64,000 bases of DNA from SHZL01 sp963784425 (GTDB taxonomy: Bacteria; Pseudomonadota; Gammaproteobacteria; Xanthomonadales; SZUA-36). The stretch lies in the NCBI GenBank assembly GCA_963784425.1, contig CAWARM010000008.1:1-64000 (forward strand). Reading direction: 5' to 3'. The position numbers and the translations under genes were made by a program. Positions 9,042 through 17,032 of the stretch are shown piece after piece (the stretch's first letter is position 1; every line of letters starts with the position of its first letter). A model generated the notes under the pieces. It did not search any database and was not told the DNA's origin. It worked only from the letters and a program-made list of their open reading frames with translations.

Positions 9042-10051
9042 GTACCGGCTCGATCTTCAGTACCAGCCCTGATCCATCGAACGCACGGGGCAACAGTGGC
9101 AGCCGGGAGGAGACGGGGGAGCTCGCCCCTGTCGTCGTGGCCTGCGCGGCAGATAGCGCGTACGCCCTGCCGCTGGCCGTCATGCTCCAGTCCCTGTCCG
9201 CGCATGCCGACCCGACGCGACAGATCGATGTCTACATCATCGATTGCGGCCTTTCCAAGGAGGTTCGCGCCCGCATCGACAGGCAAAGCCGGCCAAATCT
9301 GTATTTTCACTGGCGAGCGTCGGCCCGCCCGCCGGATATCGGCGGTGCACGCTGGGGGCATGTTTCCGGCGCTACCTATGATCGCCTGCTCATAGGCGAA
9401 TACCTCCCTGAAGATGCCACTCACGTCCTGTGGTTAGACTGTGACCTGCTGGTGCTCGATGACATCACCACCCTGTTCATGCAACCACTGACTGGCCAGA
9501 CTCTGAGGGCGGTCCGTGATCCGTTCGTGCACAGCATAGGATCACCTTTCGGTGTGCATCATTGGCGAGAACTAGGGCTGGCAAGTCACAGCCCCTACTT
9601 CAATGCCGGCGTGATGCTGATTGACCTGACCCGCTGGCGTGCCGCTGAGGTAGCGGAACGAGCTTTGCAACATCTTCGGCGTCATGGCAAACGGGTATTC
9701 TTTCGAGATCAGGAAGCTCTCAACGCCATTATTGGTGAAGACTGGGAGCCGCTGGAAGATCGCTGGAACTATAGCGCCAACCCTTTTCATGTAAAGCGTC
9801 AGCATCTTGGCAGCGATGCGCCGGCCATTATTCATTTTGCCGGCCGGATCAAGCCATGGAACGTGCCTGATGTCGGCGCAGCGCAGGACTTGTACTTCCA
9901 GCAATTGGATAAGACAGCCTGGCGCGGCACCCGCCCGGAAAGGACTGCAAGAAACCGGCTGCTGTCATGGTATGCTCGGTCACGCTTACGAACCCTGACA
10001 TATCCGCTGGAGAATCAACACCTGCGGTTGAGCCACTACCTGGGAATCTGA
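9038..10051 (+). CDS. Glycosyltransferase family 8
   Basis: 337 residues. All GT8 marks are visible: an N-terminal VVVACAADSAYALPLAVMLQSL, the metal/nucleotide-sugar DxD as LDCDLLVLDD (Asp134 and Asp136), FNAGVMLIDL, DQEALNAI, and the C-terminal HFAGRIKPW (HxxGxxKPW). GT8 enzymes are retaining transferases, usually of galactose or glucose from UDP-sugars, often in LPS core or capsule synthesis. The TTG start is inside the upstream stop (TTGA overlap), so translation is coupled. The first about 30 residues are low-complexity and may not all be translated. Likely cytoplasmic or membrane-associated, adding a hexose in the same pathway as its neighbours. Confidence 0.88.
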   Translation: MSTGSIFSTSPDPSNARGNSGSREETGELAPVVVACAADSAYALPLAVMLQSLSAHADPTRQIDVYIIDCGLSKEVRARIDRQSRPNLYFHWRASARPPDIGGARWGHVSGATYDRLLIGEYLPEDATHVLWLDCDLLVLDDITTLFMQPLTGQTLRAVRDPFVHSIGSPFGVHHWRELGLASHSPYFNAGVMLIDLTRWRAAEVAERALQHLRRHGKRVFFRDQEALNAIIGEDWEPLEDRWNYSANPFHVKRQHLGSDAPAIIHFAGRIKPWNVPDVGAAQDLYFQQLDKTAWRGTRPERTARNRLLSWYARSRLRTLTYPLENQHLRLSHYLGI

Positions 10052-10052
10052 C

Positions 10053-11053
10053 ATGCAACAATCCGCTGCCACAGATGCCGCGACCAATGACACCGGAGTA
10101 CGCGCAACTGGCGGGCATACACCGGCGATGTCGGTCTTATTGCCCACGGACCAGCCGAAAACCATCCGCGGTGTGCTCAACCGCCTCAGGAATCAGACGA
10201 TTGCATCTGAGCTCGAGATTGTCGTGGTAACCACCTCTCCGGAGGCTTTTGAGAAGTTACGCACGGCCCAGCATGACTTCCACTCCGTGAGCGTGATTGC
10301 TGTGGCGGACTTAACCGCGTTGGGTGAAGCGCGTGCCCTGGCAGTGCAAGCTGCCGGCGCCCCTTGCGTGTATCTCGGTGAAACACATTCGTTTGCCTGC
10401 GTTCCCGAGTGGGCGGAACGGCTCGTAGCGCGGCACAGGGAAGGCTGGGCGGTTGTCGTGCCGGGTTTCCGCAATGCCAATCCTGGCCGGCTGCTGAGCT
10501 GGGCTGGCTTCCTGCTGGACTACGGGGGCTGGATAGAACATCAGCCCGCCGGCGAAATCGACTACTGGCCGTTAAATAATGCGTGCTGTGATCGAGCCGC
10601 ACTGCTGCGGACCGCGCCCGATCTCGCCCACGCCCTGTCGTTTGGAGACCAGCTTATTCTGGCCTTGAGGGCGGCAGGTCACCGCGTGTATTTGGAGCCG
10701 GATGCAGCTCTGTCGCACCTCAATATCGCGCGCTGGAAACCCTTCCTGGATGAACGCTGGGTCGGCGGCCACATGGTCGCCCGGTCCCGATCGCGCGACT
10801 GGTCGCTGTCCCGGCGCCTGGCGTACGCGTGTGCCACTCCACTGATTGCCGTCGTTCTCTTCAGTCGAGTGTGCGGCCGGCATGGCGTACTGTGCGCAGG
10901 TTGCGTTTGCCGGTTGCGATTCTACCAACCATGCTGTTTGCATCGGCCATGCAGGCCATCGGTGAGCTGGCTGGCTACGCGCATATTGGTAATCATGTCG
11001 CGAGCGAGCAGCGCATGACCGAATATGAACTGCACAAAGTGAGCTATACCTGA
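10053..11053 (+). CDS. Glycosyltransferase family 2-like protein, C-terminus frameshifted
   Basis: The GT-A-like fold begins with MSVLLPTDQPKTIRGVLNRLRNQ. The in-frame reading stops at 11018 (321 residues), but its last about 60 residues are Cys-rich and unlike the family. From about 10866-10880 the +1 frame gives AWRTVRRLRLPVAILPTMLF and a hydrophobic C-terminus ending at TAA-flanked 11053, as in GT2 proteins with C-terminal membrane helices. I therefore place the true end at 11053 with a one-base frameshift. The canonical DxD position appears as YLGETH, so the usual metal-binding aspartates are not obvious. It starts one base after the GT8 stop. The substrate cannot be told. Confidence 0.65.
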
Positions 11054-11067
11054 AGGTTCAGGCGGGT

Positions 11068-12105
11068 ATGGCATCCGCACGACCTGTCGGTATCGGCATT
11101 ATCGGTTGTGGGACGATCGCTTACTGGACTCATTTACGCAGCCTGGCAAACCTGCGCAATGTCCGGGTTGCCGGCCTTGCCGACCCTGACCCAGATGCGC
11201 TGGCCAGGGCTAAACGACTGGTGAACGCACCGGCATTTTCCACGGTTGATAGCCTGCTGGCCAGCAGTGCGGTTGACGCGGTGGTCATCGCTTCTCCAAC
11301 ACCACTGCATGCAGGGCACGTACTGGCAGCCTGCGCTGCAGGCAAACATGTTTACCTGGAAAAACCAGTGGCGCACGATGCTGCGTCCCTGTCTGCCATC
11401 ACGCGCTGCATCAAAGACACAACGCGCACAGTCGCTGTGGGCTACAACTTGCGCTTCCACCCGGCATGTCAACGGGTGCGGCAACGCCTGAACTCGGGTT
11501 CAATCGGAACCATGCGTGCGATCGTGAGCCATTTTGCCGAACCGGCCGAACCTGGGAATATGCCTGCCTGGAAGCGTGACCGGGCGCACGGAGGGGGCGT
11601 GCTGCTGGATCTTGGAACACATCATATTGACCTGTACCGATGGTTTCTGCAGGACGAACTAGCCAGAATCACTGCCGAGATGCGCTCGCTACACTCCGAG
11701 CAGGACAGCGCGTGTGTTCTTGCGACCACGCACGGTGGTGTCGAGCTCAGTGGTTATTTTGCCTTCACCAGCAGCCGCTCGCATGGCTTGACGTTTCACG
11801 GCTCAACCGGAGTGCTGCACCTGGATTTGCATTCCGGTGTCATTAGCGAGGAGAGGACCCGGCGCTCCGGCTATGGCGTTCGCACGCGTGCGGTTTCAAC
11901 GGACTTTCCCGGCCTCGCCTGGCGCGCCCGAAAGCTGGTTCAGCCTTCCTACAACCCTTCCCATAAGCTCGCGCTGCGAGCTTTTGTTGATGGCATCGCC
12001 AGCCCTGCGCGCCGGCACCCGGATCTGGCATCCGCCAGTGACGGGATCGCTGCCGTACAGGCCGTGCTCGACGCTGAGGCCGGAACCCCGGCCACCTCGC
12101 CATGA
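11068..12105 (+). CDS. Gfo/Idh/MocA-family NAD(P)-dependent sugar dehydrogenase
   Basis: 345 residues. The N-terminal Rossmann fold has GIIGCGTIAYWTHL (about 9-22). The family motif EKP is at 98-100, and the GGGVLLDLGTHHIDLYRWF stretch near 175-193 carries the catalytic His region. The family oxidises or reduces sugar or inositol hydroxyls, often to make UDP- or GDP-linked keto-sugars that glycosyltransferases then use. Located between two glycosyltransferases, it probably supplies or modifies the activated sugar of this locus (inference). The ATGA overlap with the next gene shows it is in the operon. Cytoplasmic. Confidence 0.85.
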   Translation: MASARPVGIGIIGCGTIAYWTHLRSLANLRNVRVAGLADPDPDALARAKRLVNAPAFSTVDSLLASSAVDAVVIASPTPLHAGHVLAACAAGKHVYLEKPVAHDAASLSAITRCIKDTTRTVAVGYNLRFHPACQRVRQRLNSGSIGTMRAIVSHFAEPAEPGNMPAWKRDRAHGGGVLLDLGTHHIDLYRWFLQDELARITAEMRSLHSEQDSACVLATTHGGVELSGYFAFTSSRSHGLTFHGSTGVLHLDLHSGVISEERTRRSGYGVRTRAVSTDFPGLAWRARKLVQPSYNPSHKLALRAFVDGIASPARRHPDLASASDGIAAVQAVLDAEAGTPATSP

Positions 12106-13292
12106 AGGTATTGCTGCTCACCGACTGGAATCCACTGCAAGGCGGCGCCGAGGCGTATATCGTGAAGCTGCGTGATGCGCTGATGGAAGCAGGCGATGAA
12201 GTCCGGCTGTTGACCGCCAATGTGAGTGAGCAGGCGCGACAGATTGCCGATCATCTTGCGCCCGCTTCTGATCGCTCTTTCACAAAGTCCCTGCTGCAAC
12301 TGTCCAATCCGTTTGCCGCCGCGACCGTCAGAAGCGTGCTGCGGTCGTTTCAACCGCAAGTGGCGCTGGTCAACATGTTTGCCCTGTACCTCTCGCCCTC
12401 TGCGATCTTTGCGCTCGGTGACCTTCCCTACGTATTGCTGATGTCGGACTACAAGTGTATCTGCCCGCTGGGGCATCGCTTGTTGCCGGACCAATCGGTA
12501 TGCCACTACCCGGTTGGCGCCGCCTGCTTGTCAAACCACTGCCTGTCACTGCCGCACTGGCTGCGTGATCAGGTGCGTTATCAGCGCATTGGCAAGGTCG
12601 TACGGAAGGCTGCGGCGGTAATATCCACCAGCGACGCACTGTGCGCCAGTCTTGCCGAGCAAGGCATTGACAGCGGACAGGTCTATCTTTTCTCTGATCT
12701 TCCTGATCCGCCTCTTCCGCGGCGCCCTGCCGCAACGCCGCTGTTCCTGTTTGTCGGCCGGCTCGATATCGAAAAGGGCGTAGATACACTGCTGAATGCG
12801 TTTGCGATTACGCATGCTTCTGTGCCCGATGCCAGGCTTCGTATCGTTGGCCAGGGCGCATTACGCCCTGCACTTGAAGACCTGACGAGGAGTCTCGGGC
12901 TGCAGGACTGCGTTACGTTTTGCGGCTGGCAGGAGCCGCACGCAATCGATACGGAGCTCAGCCATGCCTGGGCGCTCGTGGCGCCTTCACGCTGGCCAGA
13001 GCCGTTCGGCCTGGTGGCATTGGAAGCGATGTTCCGCGGCGTGCCGGCCGTTGTGCCGGCGTTTGGTGGGTTCGTCGAGACGGTCGAACATGGCGTAAGC
13101 GGCCTGGTGTTTCCACCCAATGATGTCACAGCGCTGGCGCAACTATTGCTCGACCTTGCAAGCGGCCACAGCTTTCCGGCGCACACGATTGACCAGGGAC
13201 ATGTGGCGCAAGTACAGCAACGGTTCGGTCGCGCCGGGCACGTAGAGCGCATTCGCGCAATTTTGCACGGAATCGTTCCCGTGCAACTTTAG
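12102..13292 (+). CDS. Glycosyltransferase family 4
   Basis: 396 residues with the GT-B layout. The N-terminal domain opens LLLTDWNPLQGGAEAY (the GG loop). The C-terminal domain has LFVGRLDIEKGVDTLL, a nucleotide-binding region, and the EPFGLVALE stretch, which is the E-x7-E motif of retaining GT4 enzymes. It is the last gene of the 7.3-13.3 kb operon, starting inside the previous stop codon. A short hairpin (TTGCACGG / CCGTGCAA, 13263-13286) followed by CTTT overlaps its last codons and may terminate the operon. A cluster of Cys at about 120-150 (CICPLGHRLL..CHYPVGAACLSNHC) is unusual for the family and could bind a metal. Confidence 0.88.
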   Translation: MKVLLLTDWNPLQGGAEAYIVKLRDALMEAGDEVRLLTANVSEQARQIADHLAPASDRSFTKSLLQLSNPFAAATVRSVLRSFQPQVALVNMFALYLSPSAIFALGDLPYVLLMSDYKCICPLGHRLLPDQSVCHYPVGAACLSNHCLSLPHWLRDQVRYQRIGKVVRKAAAVISTSDALCASLAEQGIDSGQVYLFSDLPDPPLPRRPAATPLFLFVGRLDIEKGVDTLLNAFAITHASVPDARLRIVGQGALRPALEDLTRSLGLQDCVTFCGWQEPHAIDTELSHAWALVAPSRWPEPFGLVALEAMFRGVPAVVPAFGGFVETVEHGVSGLVFPPNDVTALAQLLLDLASGHSFPAHTIDQGHVAQVQQRFGRAGHVERIRAILHGIVPVQL

Positions 13293-13454
13293 AAATTTAG
13301 GAGTACGCTACTGAGCACGCTTTAAAGATCACATGCGCATTAACGATCGCCTCTGCGCATGGCATAAGGGGCTTCATCCCGGAAACTGTGGTGTTTGTAC
13401 ACAGTGCGGAGATACCACCTGAAACCTATCCCGAAGCAATACTTGCACAACCAC

Positions 13455-14243
13455 ATGCAACTATTTGGGCATAGTTTGGCCATGCTGCTGGCAACCGCCT
13501 TGTTCTCAGGTAGCCTGTTGGCCGCAACCCATATCGTCAAATTTGACGGCGGGTTTGATCCCCAATATTTGGGCATCGAGGTCGGCGACACGGTGCAATG
13601 GGTCCGTAGGGTTAATTTCGGGGGCCCGCACAGCGTGAAGGCGAAGTATGGCCACGCTTTTGAATCCCAGCCGGCTTACACGTTTACTTTCAGTCATACC
13701 TTCGATACTGTCGCCAACTTTCCGTACGTCTGCGGTGTACACCCTGGCCCCTCAACTCTCCGCAACCAGTATGCGTCGGGAAGCATCCTGGTTTATCCAG
13801 CAGGCCAGGCGCCAATCCAGATCAATGCCGGCCTGAACGACGCCTGGCGCAGTCCCGCCACACCCGGCCAGGGTTTCTTCATCACCGTGTTCCCAGACAT
13901 CCGGAAAATCTTCGTGGGGTGGTTTACCTATGACATTGAACGCCCATCGGCGAACGTCACCGCGATCCTTGGCGATCCCGGCCATCGCTGGCTGACTGCT
14001 TTTGGCAGTTATTCCGGTCAGTATGCAAACATTGATATCGAGCTTACCCAGGGAGGTATTTTTGATTCCGCTGAGCCTGCTCCTACGCAGGTGCCGTATG
14101 GCACACTTAGTTTGAGTTTCAGCAATTGCAGCCAAGGTGTAGTCAGCTACAATCTTCCATATCTAGGGGTTTCGGGCACAGTGTCAATCGAGCGCATTGC
14201 AAATGACAATGTGGCGCTGTGTGAGTCGTTGCAGCCCCAATAG
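13455..14243 (+). CDS. Secreted cupredoxin-like protein with a C-terminal beta domain
   Basis: 262 residues from ATG 13455, with a signal peptide (SLAMLLATALFSGSLLAATH). Residues about 26-110 look like a plastocyanin-type domain: GDTVQWV, then His59 in GGPHS, and YVCGVHPGP with Cys93 and His96. This gives the His-Cys-His of a type 1 copper site. The usual C-terminal Met ligand is not seen at the expected place. Residues about 120-255 form a second domain (NDAWRSPATPGQGFFITVFP) found in other secreted gammaproteobacterial proteins of unknown role. A TTG start at 13395 would extend it by 20 residues and spoil the signal peptide. It follows the GT4 gene by 162 bases and is probably a separate unit. 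Confidence 0.75.
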   Translation: MQLFGHSLAMLLATALFSGSLLAATHIVKFDGGFDPQYLGIEVGDTVQWVRRVNFGGPHSVKAKYGHAFESQPAYTFTFSHTFDTVANFPYVCGVHPGPSTLRNQYASGSILVYPAGQAPIQINAGLNDAWRSPATPGQGFFITVFPDIRKIFVGWFTYDIERPSANVTAILGDPGHRWLTAFGSYSGQYANIDIELTQGGIFDSAEPAPTQVPYGTLSLSFSNCSQGVVSYNLPYLGVSGTVSIERIANDNVALCESLQPQ

Positions 14244-14355
14244 CGCCATTTCGAAAGGAGAACAGGTACACACCCCGTATCTATCGCATACACACAGCCG
14301 ATGCGACATAATCGGCGGGTCGGCTTATGCAGCAGCCATCAGATAGTGGATTTTC

Positions 14356-16458
14356 ATGGAAAGTCCGGAAGCACAAGACGAGGCTCTTCTCAAACAGGTC
14401 CCTGACGATTCCAATTTCCGCCGCTTTCTTCGCGAGCTAAAACAGCGGCGGGTTTACCGGGCGGCGCTGGCATATGGCGTCGCCGGTTCCGTTCTGGTGC
14501 AGATAGGCGGCACGGTGCTGCCGATTTTTCACGCCGCCGAGTGGGTGCAGCAACTGTTCGTCAGCCTGGTCGCGGTTGGGTTTCCTTTCGCACTTGTCCT
14601 CGCCTGGGCATTTGACATAACGAGTTCAGGCATTCAGCGAACTCCGAGCGCTTCAGGCCCGCGCGTCTCGAGTCGGCGCCAGGTTTGGAGTCTCGCGCTG
14701 GTTGGCACGGCCATGGCCGCACTCGCGTTGAGCGTCTATTGGTTTTGGCATCCGTGGAAGACGTTGACCCCTGTCCTGCCGAATCGAATAGTCAGCGAAA
14801 AAAGTATCGCTGTGTTGCCGTTCCAAAACTTGAGCACAGAGAAGGAAAACGCCTTTTTTGCCAATGGTGTGCAGGATCAAATCCTGACCAATCTGGCAAA
14901 AGTGGCAGAACTCAAAGTCATCAGCCGCACCAGCGTTCAGACCTACAACCTGGATGCTGCGCGCAACCTGCCACTGATTAGCCAGCAATTAGGTGTCGCT
15001 TACGTCCTGGAAGGCTCAGTTCAACGCGCCGGAACACATTTACGTGTTTCTGCACAACTGGAGGACGCGCGCACCGACACGCAACTTTGGGCGGATACGT
15101 ATGATCGTGACCTCGCCGATGTCTTCGCCATTCAAAGCGAGATTGCGCAGGCTATCGTCGTGCAACTACAAGCGCACCTTTCACCGCAGGAAAAAGCCCA
15201 GATTGAGCAACGTCCAACGCTCGACCTGGAGGCATTTGATCTTTACCTCCAGGCAAAGGAATTGATCGACAGCTACCTCGACGCATCTGATCCGAAGGCT
15301 GATTTCCTCAAAGCGCTGCGTCTGCTCGATGAAGCGACGGAGCGCGATCCGAAGTTTGTCCTGGCCTACGCCTACGCGGCGCGCGCGCACGATCTGCTCT
15401 ATTTTCTCGATCTCGACCCCACTCCTGCGCGCATGGCGCGCGGCCAGGCCGCAGCCGAAATGGCGCTGCGCCTGCAACCCGATTCAGCCGAAGCCCATCT
15501 CTCCATGGCCGACTATTATTTTCGTTGCCTGCGGGACTACGATCGCGCACAACAGGAACTCGCGCTCGCCCGCCCTGGCCTTCCCAACAGCACCGCATTT
15601 TTTGCTCTTGCCGGTTACATAGAACGCCGGCAAGGGCAGTGGGAAGCGGCGGAGAGTGATTTCAAGACTGCGGTGAAACTCGATCCGCGGAATCCCAACG
15701 CGGTTAATTTGCTGGTCGACACGTATGTCTTATTGCGCCGGTTTCCGGAGGCGTTGCAGGCGTACGACCAGGCGATTGCAGCCGGGCTCAACACACCTGT
15801 GATTCATGTGCGGCGAGGCCTGTTCGAGTTTGCCGCGACGGGCGACATCAGCTTCTTAAAGAATGCGTTGGCACGGGCGCCAGAGGGACTGGACGTTGGT
15901 GGTGCCCAAACCCCCATGCGTATTCTGATCGCTCTGGTGGAACACGATTACGACGCTGCGGCGCGGGCGCTGGCAGCTTCGACGCGAAATGATTTTCAGG
16001 AAATCGATTTCAGCTATTATTACCCGCGGTCCTGGTATAAGGCCATCATTGCCCGGGCCAGGGGCGATCAGGAAACTGCCCATGCGCAATTCGCCGAGGC
16101 GCGCAAGATTTTTGAGGAACGCCTGGCTATCAAGCCGGAGGATGCGCGCACCCTCGCGGTGCTGGCACAGGTCGATGCGGGTCTCGACGCCAGGGAGCTT
16201 GCCATCAAGGAGGCGCAGCTCGCAGTCGACCTTTTGCCGCTATCGCGCGATGTCTACGATGGAATTCTGGTGTTGCAGGGACAGGCCCAGGTTTATACCT
16301 GGACAGGCGAAAAAGACAAGGCGCTGGCCGTCCTGCAAACACTGATGGGGATGCCAGGTTATCTGACTCAGGGTTACCTGCGCGTTGATCCAAGCTGGGA
16401 GCCGCTGCGCAGTGATCCACGCTTCACGCAATTTGTCGCCGCGCTGGTGACCAATTAG
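14356..16458 (+). CDS. Membrane-anchored FlgO/TolB-like and TPR protein
   Basis: 700 residues. It opens with a cytoplasmic helix (FRRFLRELKQRRVYRAAL), then hydrophobic segments near 36-55, 63-84 and 112-131. A FlgO/TolB-N-like domain follows at about 145-260 (KSIAVLPFQNLS, then LISRTSVQTYN-like and VLEGSVQR). The rest is TPR-rich. This arrangement is common in gammaproteobacterial proteins related to the output half of adenylate cyclase/CadC-like regulators, but no DNA-binding or cyclase catalytic domain is present here. It is transcribed alone. A candidate role is signalling or protein assembly at the inner membrane; this is a guess. Confidence 0.65.
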   Translation: MESPEAQDEALLKQVPDDSNFRRFLRELKQRRVYRAALAYGVAGSVLVQIGGTVLPIFHAAEWVQQLFVSLVAVGFPFALVLAWAFDITSSGIQRTPSASGPRVSSRRQVWSLALVGTAMAALALSVYWFWHPWKTLTPVLPNRIVSEKSIAVLPFQNLSTEKENAFFANGVQDQILTNLAKVAELKVISRTSVQTYNLDAARNLPLISQQLGVAYVLEGSVQRAGTHLRVSAQLEDARTDTQLWADTYDRDLADVFAIQSEIAQAIVVQLQAHLSPQEKAQIEQRPTLDLEAFDLYLQAKELIDSYLDASDPKADFLKALRLLDEATERDPKFVLAYAYAARAHDLLYFLDLDPTPARMARGQAAAEMALRLQPDSAEAHLSMADYYFRCLRDYDRAQQELALARPGLPNSTAFFALAGYIERRQGQWEAAESDFKTAVKLDPRNPNAVNLLVDTYVLLRRFPEALQAYDQAIAAGLNTPVIHVRRGLFEFAATGDISFLKNALARAPEGLDVGGAQTPMRILIALVEHDYDAAARALAASTRNDFQEIDFSYYYPRSWYKAIIARARGDQETAHAQFAEARKIFEERLAIKPEDARTLAVLAQVDAGLDARELAIKEAQLAVDLLPLSRDVYDGILVLQGQAQVYTWTGEKDKALAVLQTLMGMPGYLTQGYLRVDPSWEPLRSDPRFTQFVAALVTN

Positions 16459-16490
16459 AAAACGAGCAAAGAAACTCGGAAAAAAGGAAC

Positions 16491-16542
16491 GGGGTCAGAG
16501 TAAAGTGCCAAGGCAAGCGCTCTGGCACTTTACTCTAACCCC
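16491..16542. repeat. GGGGTCAGAGTA inverted repeat (hairpin)
   Basis: Left arm 16491-16510 (GGGGTCAGAGTAAAGTGCCA) and right arm 16523-16542 are inverted copies with one mismatch in 20 and a 12-base loop. It is the second of the three repeat loci in the window. It lies 32 bases after the FlgO/TPR gene and about 24 bases from tRNA-Gly, so it could also end transcription from the left. Confidence 0.85.
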
Positions 16543-16565
16543 ATTCTGCCGGGCTTTCGTCAATC

Positions 16566-16641
16566 TGGAGCGGGAAACGAGGCTCGAACTCGCGACCTCA
16601 ACCTTGGCAAGGTTGCGCTCTACCAACTGAGCTATTCCCGC
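16566..16641 (-). tRNA. tRNA-Gly (anticodon GCC)
   Basis: On the minus strand the acceptor GCGGGAA pairs with TTTCCCGC-type 3' sequence, the D arm is AGCTCAGTTGGTAGAGC, the anticodon loop TTGCCAA gives GCC, and the T arm contains GGTTCGAGCCT-like sequence. CCA is encoded at 16566-16568. Total length is 76 nt. It lies between the repeat hairpin and infA, on the opposite strand to both flanking protein genes. Confidence 0.95.
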
Positions 16642-16774
16642 AGTAAGGGAGCGTATTTTAAGTGAATACCCCCCGGTGTCAACTCCGCTATGAATTTGCC
16701 CACGGTGCAATTCGTGCTTTCGATCTGGGCCTGAGGGTGGCACAATAGCCGTCCCGAATCCCAGGCTGGAGAAT

Positions 16775-16993
16775 ATGGCGAAAGAAGATGTAATAGAAAT
16801 GGACGGCAAAGTACTTGAAACGCTGCCCAATACGATGTTCCGCGTTGAGCTGGACAACGGTCACTTAGTCACTGCACATATTTCCGGCCGCATGCGCAAG
16901 CACTATATCCGTATCCTCACCGGTGACAAGGTCAAAGTGGAACTAACCCCCTACGACCTGACCAAGGGCAGAATCACCTACCGCACCAAATAA
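16775..16993 (+). CDS. infA: Translation initiation factor IF-1
   Basis: 72 residues, exactly the E. coli length, and near-identical in pattern: MAKEDVIEMDGKVLETLPN, HISGRMRKHYIRILTGDKV and a KGRITYRTK-like end. It forms the OB-fold that binds the ribosomal A site during initiation. GGAG lies 5 bases before the ATG. It is convergent with clpA, the normal gammaproteobacterial arrangement. Confidence 0.98.
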   Translation: MAKEDVIEMDGKVLETLPNTMFRVELDNGHLVTAHISGRMRKHYIRILTGDKVKVELTPYDLTKGRITYRTK

Positions 16994-17032
16994 GCTCCGG
17001 CCCCGCAGGTAGTTCCGGCCCCGCCAGGTAGT

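Noticed and set aside
16994..17032. Tandem 17-18 bp repeat between infA and clpA (TCCGGCCCCGC..AGGTAGT twice)
   Set aside because: Real but imperfect and short. It sits in a convergent gap with no effect on either frame, and nothing links it to the other repeats.
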